Shown: one piece after another, positions 54,090 to 60,537 of the stretch
Numbering within the stretch: the first letter of the stretch is position 1
How the letters are laid out: every line of letters begins with the position of its first letter
Assembly (NCBI GenBank): GCA_036824505.1
Contig: DAITAA010000012.1
Span: forward strand, 17,397-81,396
From: SCUD01 sp036824505
Lineage (GTDB): Bacteria > Pseudomonadota > Gammaproteobacteria > Steroidobacterales > Steroidobacteraceae
Length of the DNA stretch: 64,000 nucleotides
Direction: 5' to 3'
Notes under the pieces: model-generated
Databases searched by the model: none
Told to the model about the DNA's origin: nothing
The model's input: the letters and a program-made list of their open reading frames with translations, nothing else
Program-made: the position numbers and the translations under genes

Positions 54090-55510
54090 GTGCCCGGATA
54101 CTGGTGGTTGACGACGAGGAGATCGTCATCAGGAGTTGCCTGCGCATCCTTGGCGACAGCGATTACGAAGTGGACTCGGCCCAGGATGGCTGGGAGGCCC
54201 TGAAGAAAATCGATGAGAATCCCTGCGATGTTCTGGTGCTGGACATCATGATGCCGAAGATCGACGGCCTGGAAGTATTGCAACGCGTAAAGGAATCGCA
54301 TCCGGACATCGACGTCATCATGATCACCGGGCTGTCCGAGATCGATACCGCCGTCCGGGCAATGAAGCTCGGGGCTTTCGATTACCTGCCCAAGCCCTTC
54401 GACCCGGACGAACTCAAGCTCGTCGTGAAGCGGGCGCTGGAGCGGCGGCAACTGATGCGGGAAAACCTCGACCTGAAAAGCGAGGTCAGCTCCAGGTACC
54501 GATTCGAGAACATCATCGGGTCCAGTCCCCGGATGCAGAGCGTCTATCGCCTGATCGCAAAGTGCGCGCCGACCAGCAGCACCGTGCTGCTGACGGGGGA
54601 AAGCGGCACCGGCAAGGAGCTCGTGGCCCGTGCCATCCACTACAACAGCCTGCGCAAGGACAAGCCGTTCGTTCCGGTCGACTGCAACTCGCTGAGCGAA
54701 AATCTGCTGGAAAGCGAGATGTTTGGGCACGTCAAGGGTTCTTTCACCGGCGCGGTGGCCAGCAAGAAAGGCATGTTCGAAATCGCGGACGGCGGAACGC
54801 TTTTCCTGGACGAGGTCGGGAACATTTCCCTCGTGACCCAGGCCAAGCTCCTGCGGGTCATTCAGGAGCGGGAATTCAAGGCCGTGGGAGACACGCGGAC
54901 CCAGAGCGCCAATTTCCGGCTGATTTGCGCGACCAACAGGGATCTGGCTGCCATGGTGGCCGCGGGCGCTTTCCGTGAAGACCTGTTCTATCGCATCAAC
55001 GTCTTTCCGATCCAGATCCCGCCATTGAGGGACCGCCGGGACGACATTCCCGCGCTCGCTTTCCACTTCCTGAAGGTCTTCAACGGGGAACTGGGCAAAC
55101 AGGTCACGGAATTTTCCGAGGGGGCGATGAGCGCCATCGTGAACCATGACTGGCCAGGAAATGTCCGGGAACTCGAGAACGCGATCCAGCGCGCAGTGAT
55201 TCTCGCGACCGACAAGGTCATCCGCCAGGCTCACCTGGGCAGCATCACGGACGCCTCGTTGCAGCTCGACCTCGACGTGCCGAGGACCAGCGATGAACTC
55301 AAGCGGACCAAGAAAGTGGCGCGGGAGAAATCCGTGGAAAGCATCGAGAAGCGATTCTTGCTGCAGGCGCTCAGGAGGAATTCCTGGAACGTGACGCGGA
55401 GCGCCGAAGACACCGGCATGCAGCGCGCCAACTTCCAGGCGCTGATGAAGAAGCACAGCATCCGCATCAAGGGAACGGAATCGGACCCCGACGATCCCCC
55501 GGCCGCCTGA
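54086..55510 (+). CDS. Sigma54-dependent response regulator (NtrC/AtoC type)
   Basis: The 474-residue protein has a receiver domain with Asp53 and Lys103, an AAA+ domain with Walker A GESGTGKE (171-178), Walker B 'GGTLFLDEVG' and arginine-finger region, and a Fis-type C-terminal helix-turn-helix ('NSWNVTRSAEDTGMQRANFQ'). The sigma54-contact loop reads GSFTGA (219-224 region) instead of the usual GAFTGA. It is activated by the heme kinase. A full-consensus sigma54 promoter at 58639-58655 is the best target in the window. The gene ends 4 nt from the convergent cytochrome b gene. Confidence 0.92.
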   Translation: MSARILVVDDEEIVIRSCLRILGDSDYEVDSAQDGWEALKKIDENPCDVLVLDIMMPKIDGLEVLQRVKESHPDIDVIMITGLSEIDTAVRAMKLGAFDYLPKPFDPDELKLVVKRALERRQLMRENLDLKSEVSSRYRFENIIGSSPRMQSVYRLIAKCAPTSSTVLLTGESGTGKELVARAIHYNSLRKDKPFVPVDCNSLSENLLESEMFGHVKGSFTGAVASKKGMFEIADGGTLFLDEVGNISLVTQAKLLRVIQEREFKAVGDTRTQSANFRLICATNRDLAAMVAAGAFREDLFYRINVFPIQIPPLRDRRDDIPALAFHFLKVFNGELGKQVTEFSEGAMSAIVNHDWPGNVRELENAIQRAVILATDKVIRQAHLGSITDASLQLDLDVPRTSDELKRTKKVAREKSVESIEKRFLLQALRRNSWNVTRSAEDTGMQRANFQALMKKHSIRIKGTESDPDDPPAA

Positions 55511-55514
55511 TCGG

Positions 55515-56168
55515 CTACTTGGGTTCCTTCTCGACTTCCTCGTATCCGGTGACCATCGCCTTGAAGTGCGCCGAGGGCGTGTGCCCGAGGCTCGCCAGGT
55601 AGGGGTGAACGAGGACGAATCCCACGAAGAAAATGAAGCACAGCACGTGCACCGTATCCACGACGCGGACCCCGCCAAAAAACTCCACGGCTCCCGCGAA
55701 ACGCTTCAGGTTCCAGAGCAACAGCCCGGTGAAGAACTGCAGCGGAACCAGCAGCAGCATGATGACCTGGTACATCATGCTCTGCAGGGGATTGAACTTG
55801 TGGTACGCGCTCACGTGATGCGGATTGGGGTCTCCCCTGAATATCCCGTAACCGTAGTACTGGAGCTGCCGCAGGCTGCCGCGGAAATGCTTCATCGGAC
55901 TCAGTTCCGGGTGATATACCTTGATCTTGTCCGAAAAGAGATAGAAGAACAGCCAGATGAAGAAGTTGGCGATCAGGACAAAGCCGATCCAGTTGTGCAG
56001 CCTGACCGCATTCCTGAAGGACATCAGACCGACGAGGTCCACATAGCGGATCTGGATGCCGGTCAGGATCAGCGCCACGAATCCGAGGGCGTTGATCCAG
56101 TGCCAGATCCTGACCGGAAGCGGGTGGACGTAGATTCGTTGCACGGCACCATTTCCTTCACTTGGCAT
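55515..56168 (-). CDS. Membrane cytochrome b (b561/formate-dehydrogenase-gamma type)
   Basis: The protein has 217 residues from ATG 56168, overlapping the heptaheme gene stop by 11 nt. There are about four to five membrane helices, with axial His candidates in 'PVRIWHWINALGF', 'VRLHNWIGFVLI', 'AYHKFNPLQSMMYQ' and 'DTVHVLCFIFFVGFVLVHPYL'. Proteins of this type pass electrons between quinol and periplasmic c-hemes. The pairing with a seven-heme, membrane-anchored cytochrome c resembles the CbcB-CbcA quinol-cytochrome c reductase of Geobacter. It could be the inner-membrane gate that feeds the MtrCAB conduit, as no CymA gene is seen. Confidence 0.83.
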   Translation of the reverse strand: MPSEGNGAVQRIYVHPLPVRIWHWINALGFVALILTGIQIRYVDLVGLMSFRNAVRLHNWIGFVLIANFFIWLFFYLFSDKIKVYHPELSPMKHFRGSLRQLQYYGYGIFRGDPNPHHVSAYHKFNPLQSMMYQVIMLLLVPLQFFTGLLLWNLKRFAGAVEFFGGVRVVDTVHVLCFIFFVGFVLVHPYLASLGHTPSAHFKAMVTGYEEVEKEPK

Positions 56169-57336
56169 CGCTGCCCCCGGACCGATTGCGGCCTGCACGA
56201 TATTTCCTGAACAGCCATTTCACGGTCATGTGTCCGACCGGCACTCCGACTCCGCCGAGCAGGGCCAGGACGAAGAGGGCGTCCAGGAGCTGGCTCCGCG
56301 TGCCGCCGATTGCGTAGAACTCGGGCAACGATTGCACTGCCAGCGCGGAGTTGAGGATTTCTTTCTGCGCCGGATAGCGCACCGGCCTGCCGTCGGGTCC
56401 GGTGACGGAAACCGTGACATTCTGAAATGGTTCGGATCCGTAGCGGTGGCAGCTGTCGCAGGCCCTGATGGCCTGCGACTTGTCGGCGAGCCGGTGCGCC
56501 TCTACGTCGGCGCGCAGCTCAACCCGGCCGCGCAGGGTCCTCTGGGCTGCCGGGAAGTCCCGGTTGATCTGCTGCAGGAGAGCGCGCAGTTCTTCGGCAT
56601 CCAGGCCGTTGCCGTCCGTGTCAGCGGAGCGCGCCAGCTGCTCGAACACCGGCGAGCCTTCCTTCTCCGTGACCCACTGCTTTGCTGCGCCGTCGTAAAG
56701 CCTGAGATCGATCATCCGCAGCGCTGCCGGGGCATGACAGGCGGCACACGACACCACTTCATGATGAAGAGGCGCATTGGGCAGCCACTTGCCGTGGACA
56801 GCGAGCGCAGCCGAATGGCAACCGACGCAGGTTTCGTATGCAGTTCTGGGAGTGACCGAGTGAAAGCCATGACAACCCGTGCAAACCGGGGCCACCGGAT
56901 GACCGTCACGGATGAGGGCGGCGTGTTGGCTCCCCTGATATTGTTCGAACGCCTCTGCGTGGCATAGGTGACAGGCCTCGGCCCGCGCGACGGAGTACTG
57001 GCGCAGGCTCTGGATATCGCTCGCCGCGGCAGGATGACTGCCGGGATCGATATCCGCATGACAACCGGCGCAACCGATCACGCGGTGCACCGACTTTGCA
57101 AAGCCTTCGCCCGCGACGTGCAGGGAAAGCGTTTCGCCGTTCGCGAGCTTTTTTTCGAGCGCGTCGATTGCGTGGCAACCAAGACACGCCGTGTCGGTTT
57201 CGGAGAGTCCGCTGCCCTCGGCACCCGCGTCCACGCATGGAGCGAGGAACAGCGAAATGGCGGCTATGGCACCGGCGAGAAGGTCCCTTCGGAACTCTGC
57301 TTGTGCCGCTGCGTCCTTGATCCGCAGGCGTCCCAT
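56158..57336 (-). CDS. Heptaheme cytochrome c with C-terminal membrane anchor
   Basis: The protein has 392 residues from ATG 57336, fixed by AAGGGAG 6 nt ahead; upstream in-frame ATGs lack this. After a signal segment (about 18-38) come seven CxxCH motifs: Cys51 (CLGCH), 89 (CAGCH), 122 (CHLCH), 152 (CTGCH), 170 (CVGCH), 197 (CAACH) and 293 (CDSCH). A helix at about 350-370 anchors the C-terminus, with a basic cytoplasmic tail. Between hemes six and seven is an EF-hand-like 'DTDGNGLDAEEL' (239-250), one residue shorter than canonical. The gene is first in a two-gene operon with cytochrome b, under an FNR-type box (57383-57396). Confidence 0.9.
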   Translation of the reverse strand: MGRLRIKDAAAQAEFRRDLLAGAIAAISLFLAPCVDAGAEGSGLSETDTACLGCHAIDALEKKLANGETLSLHVAGEGFAKSVHRVIGCAGCHADIDPGSHPAAASDIQSLRQYSVARAEACHLCHAEAFEQYQGSQHAALIRDGHPVAPVCTGCHGFHSVTPRTAYETCVGCHSAALAVHGKWLPNAPLHHEVVSCAACHAPAALRMIDLRLYDGAAKQWVTEKEGSPVFEQLARSADTDGNGLDAEELRALLQQINRDFPAAQRTLRGRVELRADVEAHRLADKSQAIRACDSCHRYGSEPFQNVTVSVTGPDGRPVRYPAQKEILNSALAVQSLPEFYAIGGTRSQLLDALFVLALLGGVGVPVGHMTVKWLFRKYRAGRNRSGGSDAK

Positions 57337-57382
57337 GTTCGCTCCCTTGCGCTTCATGATATGCCTCGCCCTGCCGCGGGAG

Positions 57383-57396
57383 TTGACCTGGATCAA
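57383..57396 (-). promoter_or_regulatory. FNR-type box at class II position for the bc cytochrome operon
   Basis: TTGACCTGGATCAA (plus strand) matches nine of ten FNR/ANR consensus positions. On the minus strand a TATCAT -10 hexamer (57356-57361) lies with its centre 31 bp downstream of the box centre, as in class II FNR promoters. Transcription would start near 57348, just ahead of the AAGGGAG ribosome-binding site. This independently supports the start at 57336. Confidence 0.72.
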
Positions 57397-57442
57397 ACGC
57401 CGCTCGTAGCGCAATGACGCGTGCGCCTGCAGCGCTGGACGA

Positions 57443-58177
57443 TCAGGCAGCTTCCCGCCGCTTCGCCAGCGCTTTCACGCCCATCCAGGCCAGCATGCCG
57501 AGCCCGATGAAGGGAAACAGGACTGCGTACGCCAGGCCAATGAATGGCGCCGCGAGGAACAGGGCGACATTCTTGATGAAGAGCGCAATCTTTCTCGTTG
57601 TGCGGTTCTTGGCCAGTTCCCGCGTGCCCATCCAGGCGAGCATGCCGAGCCCGATGAATGGCCCCGCGAGAATGTAGGCCAGCCCGATGAAGGGTGCCGC
57701 CAGGAAGAGAGCGACGCTCTTCCACGCGCTCCGCAACTCTGGCTTCGCCGGCTCAGAACGTACCTCGACGGCCGCTTCGGCTTTCTCCGGCGCAGCTTCC
57801 GTTGTCCTTCTCTCCAGCAGGGCTCGTTCTGCGCTGCCTTCGATCATTTCCGGCGACAGCGGCTTGCGCAGGAATCCGGAGACACCTGCCGCTTCCGCCC
57901 GGGCTTCATTCTCATCGGTGCCGTAGCCGGTGACGATGACCACCGGGAGCCATGGCTGTGTGGCCTTGATCCGCTCGGCTACTTCGATTCCGCTCATGCC
58001 CGGCATCTTGATGTCGGTGAAGACGACATCGTATTTTTCGTCACGGAGCTTGCGCAGCGCCTCGTTCCCGTCACGGGCCGTGATCACTGCGTAGCCTTTA
58101 GGGGAGAGGACCCGGTCGAAACTTCTGGCGATTACCGGATCATCATCGACGACCAACACTTTTCTCTCGGTCTTCAT
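57443..58177 (-). CDS. Response-regulator receiver with duplicated membrane hairpin tail
   Basis: The 244-residue protein begins with a receiver domain (acidic pocket Asp11-13, phospho-Asp55, Lys105 in 'LRKPLSP'). A charged linker (about 122-150) follows, then two copies of a 35-residue hydrophobic unit (about 153-188 and 202-237) sharing 'VALFLAAPFIGLAY' and 'PFIGLGMLAWMG'. Each copy could form a membrane hairpin or re-entrant pair. No DNA-binding or enzymatic output is present. It follows the single-domain receiver gene by 15 nt. It may be a membrane-tethered phosphate acceptor placing the signal near the cytochrome complex. I know no named family with this output. Confidence 0.8.
   Translation of the reverse strand: MKTERKVLVVDDDPVIARSFDRVLSPKGYAVITARDGNEALRKLRDEKYDVVFTDIKMPGMSGIEVAERIKATQPWLPVVIVTGYGTDENEARAEAAGVSGFLRKPLSPEMIEGSAERALLERRTTEAAPEKAEAAVEVRSEPAKPELRSAWKSVALFLAAPFIGLAYILAGPFIGLGMLAWMGTRELAKNRTTRKIALFIKNVALFLAAPFIGLAYAVLFPFIGLGMLAWMGVKALAKRREAA
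57464..57721 (-). repeat. Internal tandem duplication encoding two membrane hairpins
   Basis: Two similar units of about 110 nt (57611-57721 and 57464-57574) encode near-identical hydrophobic segments, separated by a short basic stretch. They lie inside the receiver gene and keep its frame, so the duplication is part of the protein. Confidence 0.8.
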
Positions 58178-58192
58178 GGCTTTCTCCTTCTT

Positions 58193-58597
58193 TCAATGTT
58201 CCGTCCGCACGCGCTGCAGCGCCCACTGTTTCCGTGTCGCGGCGTTGTTCGCGGCGTGAATGATTTCTTCCGGTCCGACCGGCTTGGGCAGGTAGTCGCA
58301 GGCGCCGACCTGGATCGCCTCCTTGACGGTCTCGAGGCTCGGGTAGCCGGTGATGATGACGACCTGGCTCTCCGGCCATCTCTCCTTGATTGCTTTGAGA
58401 ACCGCCATGCCGTCCACTCCCGGCATGCGAAGATCGAGCAGCACCACATCGAATGGCTGCTGCTCCATCGCGCGTAGCGCCTCGTTTCCATCCCACGCTG
58501 CTGCCACGTTGTAGCGGGCGCCGGCGAGCGACCTCAGATAACTGAGCCGCACCGTTTCGTCGTCGTCGACGATCAGGATTCTGGTTCTCGTGTTCAT
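58193..58597 (-). CDS. Single-domain response regulator
   Basis: The 134-residue protein starts at ATG 58597 with a GAGGTGG ribosome-binding site. It is almost only a receiver domain: 'ILIVDDDETVRLSYL', phospho-Asp in 'VVLLDLRMPGVDG', switch Thr in 'VVIITGYPS' and Lys in 'DYLPKPVGPEE'. It lacks an output domain, so it may act by phosphorelay or protein contact, like Spo0F or CheY. It is the first gene behind the consensus sigma54 promoter at 58639-58655, and likely works with the heme kinase and the membrane-tailed receiver downstream. Confidence 0.88.
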   Translation of the reverse strand: MNTRTRILIVDDDETVRLSYLRSLAGARYNVAAAWDGNEALRAMEQQPFDVVLLDLRMPGVDGMAVLKAIKERWPESQVVIITGYPSLETVKEAIQVGACDYLPKPVGPEEIIHAANNAATRKQWALQRVRTEH

Positions 58598-58638
58598 CTG
58601 GCCACCTCGCGCTCGTTCTCTTCTCCTATCTCTAATGA

Positions 58639-58655
58639 AGCAACATTCGTGCCAG
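58639..58655 (-). promoter_or_regulatory. Sigma54 (-24/-12) promoter of the receiver operon
   Basis: On the minus strand CTGGCACGAATGTTGCT matches the consensus YTGGCACG-N4-TTGCW at every defined position. Transcription would begin near 58628, about 31 nt before the ATG at 58597. The only sigma54 activator gene of the window is 3.1 kb away (54086-55510). Inverted sequence elements at 58749-58769, about 130 bp upstream of the start point, are where an activator site is expected. Confidence 0.85.
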
Positions 58656-58769
58656 ACGTCGGAAAGTGACAAGAAAAATGCGCGATATCAATGCGTTACC
58701 ATATTAATGGAGAAAGAACAAGAAGTACCTGAGGCACCCGGAACAACATCCGACGTACATTTTTCTTGT
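58656..58769. repeat. Paired inverted elements upstream of the sigma54 promoter
   Basis: Element ACAAGAAAAATG (58669-58680) recurs as its exact complement at 58758-58769. ACGTCGGA (58656-58663) recurs as its complement at 58749-58756. The order is A-B-A'-B', so they are not nested arms of one hairpin. They lie between the receiver operon and the malic enzyme gene. They may be binding sites of the sigma54 activator, in opposite orientation. Confidence 0.6.
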
Positions 58770-58870
58770 GCGTCTACGGCGCTGCGATTGGACATTCCCG
58801 TTTGTCTTCAACAACATCGGGTGACGCAGGCCGGTATAACTTTTTCATGCATCAAGGCAGGGGATCCGAC

Positions 58871-60520
58871 ATGGCCGACGAGTCGCAGCGCGCAATGCCC
58901 GAATTGCCCCATGGAATCGCCCTGCTGCACGACCCGCTGCTGAACAAGGGCACAGCCTTCACCGAGGAAGAGCGCGACGCGCTCGGTCTGCGCGGCCTGC
59001 TTCCGCCGCATGTGCACAGCCAGGAAGAGCAGATGGCGCGCGTGCTGCAGCAATTGCGGCGCATGGCGGATCCGCTCGACAAGTTTGTCGCACTGAACGC
59101 ATTGCACGACCGCAATGAAGCGCTGTTCTTCCGCGTGATCTGCGATCACGTGGACGAAATGCAGCCGCTCATCTACACGCCCACCGTCGGGGTCGCATGC
59201 CAGCGATTCGGCCAGATCTTCCAGCGCCCGCGCGGCATGTTCATCACCGCCAATGATCGTGGCCGCGTTGCGAGCGTACTGCGCAACTGGCCGCGCAAGG
59301 CCGGCATCATTGTCATGACGGACGGCGAGCGCATCCTCGGGCTCGGCGATCAGGGTGCGCAGGGCATGGGCATTCCGGTCGGCAAGCTATCGCTCTATAC
59401 CGCCTGCGCCGGGGTTCACCCCAGCCTGTGCCTGCCTGTCGCTATCGACGTCGGCACCAACAACGAGACCTTGCATGCCGACCCGTTCTACATCGGGCTG
59501 CGCCAGCGCCGTATTACCGGCGCGGCCTACGACGAGCTGATCGATGAGTTGATCACCGCTGCCCGCGAGGTGTTTCCCGGCGTGCTGATCCAGTTCGAGG
59601 ACTTCGCCAATCACAATGCCTTCCGGCTGCTGGCGAAGTACCGCGACCGGATCTGCACCTTCAACGACGACATCCAGGGCACTGCGGCGGTCGCGCTTGC
59701 TGGTTTATTTTCGGCGTTGCGCGTCAGCGGTGGAAAACTCGTCGACCAGAAGCTGCTGTTCCTCGGCGCCGGCGAGGCGGCGACCGGTATCGCCGACCTC
59801 ACGGTGGCGGCGATGGGCGCGCAGGGACTGGCCCGGGGCGCGGCCCGCGAGCGCTGCTGGCTGGTGGATTCGCACGGCCTGGTAGTGAAGAGCCGCAACG
59901 ATCTGGCCGAGCACAAGCGGCCGTATGCGAAGGATCACACGCTGATCGGCGATTTCCATTCAGCCGTCAAGGCGCTGAAGCCGACCGCCATCATCGGCGT
60001 CGCCGCGGTCGGCGGAACATTCACGCGCGAGGTGCTCGAGGAAATGGCGCGCATCAACACGCGGCCGATCGTGTTCGCGCTGTCCAATCCAACTTCCAAG
60101 TCCGAATGTACCGCGGAGCAGGCCTACCAGTGGACCGCTGGCCGCGCGTTGTTCGCGAGCGGCAGTCCTTTCGATCCGGTGAAAGTCGATGGCCAGACCT
60201 TCGTGCCGCGCCAGGGCAACAACTCGTATATCTTTCCCGGCGTCGGCCTCGGTGCGATCGTAAGCAGGGCGCGGCGCGTCACCGACGACATGTTCATGGC
60301 GGCGGCGCGCACGCTGGCGCAGCGGGTCGACGAGGCCGATCTGGCGCAGGGCAGCCTCTACCCGTCGTTGTCGCGCATCCGTGAAGTCTCCGCGGCAATC
60401 GCGGCCGCGGTCGCGGAGTCGGCCTACGAGAGCGGGCTCGCCGGCAAGCCGCGCCCCGCGGACGTACTCGCCGACGTGCGGTCGCAGATGTACGACCCGC
60501 GCTATTCGAGTTACGTGTAG
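58871..60520 (+). CDS. maeA: NAD(P)-dependent malic enzyme
   Basis: The protein has 549 residues from ATG 58871, chosen for the AGGGG ahead of it; upstream in-frame starts add residues unlike the family. It has the long-form malic enzyme layout: 'PLIYTPTVGVACQRF' and 'TDGERILGLGDQGAQGMGIP' (substrate and catalytic region), 'QFEDFANHNAFRLL' (metal ligands), 'FNDDIQGTAAVALAG', and the NAD fold 'LLFLGAGEAATGIADL'. It oxidatively decarboxylates malate to pyruvate and CO2. Length and motifs fit the NAD-linked MaeA/SfcA group. It could supply pyruvate and reducing power to the adjacent redox modules, but it is divergent from them. Confidence 0.93.
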   Translation: MADESQRAMPELPHGIALLHDPLLNKGTAFTEEERDALGLRGLLPPHVHSQEEQMARVLQQLRRMADPLDKFVALNALHDRNEALFFRVICDHVDEMQPLIYTPTVGVACQRFGQIFQRPRGMFITANDRGRVASVLRNWPRKAGIIVMTDGERILGLGDQGAQGMGIPVGKLSLYTACAGVHPSLCLPVAIDVGTNNETLHADPFYIGLRQRRITGAAYDELIDELITAAREVFPGVLIQFEDFANHNAFRLLAKYRDRICTFNDDIQGTAAVALAGLFSALRVSGGKLVDQKLLFLGAGEAATGIADLTVAAMGAQGLARGAARERCWLVDSHGLVVKSRNDLAEHKRPYAKDHTLIGDFHSAVKALKPTAIIGVAAVGGTFTREVLEEMARINTRPIVFALSNPTSKSECTAEQAYQWTAGRALFASGSPFDPVKVDGQTFVPRQGNNSYIFPGVGLGAIVSRARRVTDDMFMAAARTLAQRVDEADLAQGSLYPSLSRIREVSAAIAAAVAESAYESGLAGKPRPADVLADVRSQMYDPRYSSYV

Positions 60521-60537
60521 CGCAATCGACCCGGGCG

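Noticed and set aside
53111..55678. 855-codon open frame on the minus strand
   Set aside because: It is antisense to the heme kinase and sigma54 activator, both rich in recognisable motifs; the translation has no domain character and arises from high GC.
58656..58769. H-type RNA pseudoknot in the malic enzyme leader
   Set aside because: The complementary arms have the right order, but a single nucleotide between A' and B' cannot span an 8-bp stem, so paired DNA sites are more likely.
58701..58943. Small plus-strand gene starting at an ATG near 58710, ahead of the malic enzyme
   Set aside because: It has no good ribosome-binding site, runs out of frame into the malic enzyme start and covers the control elements.
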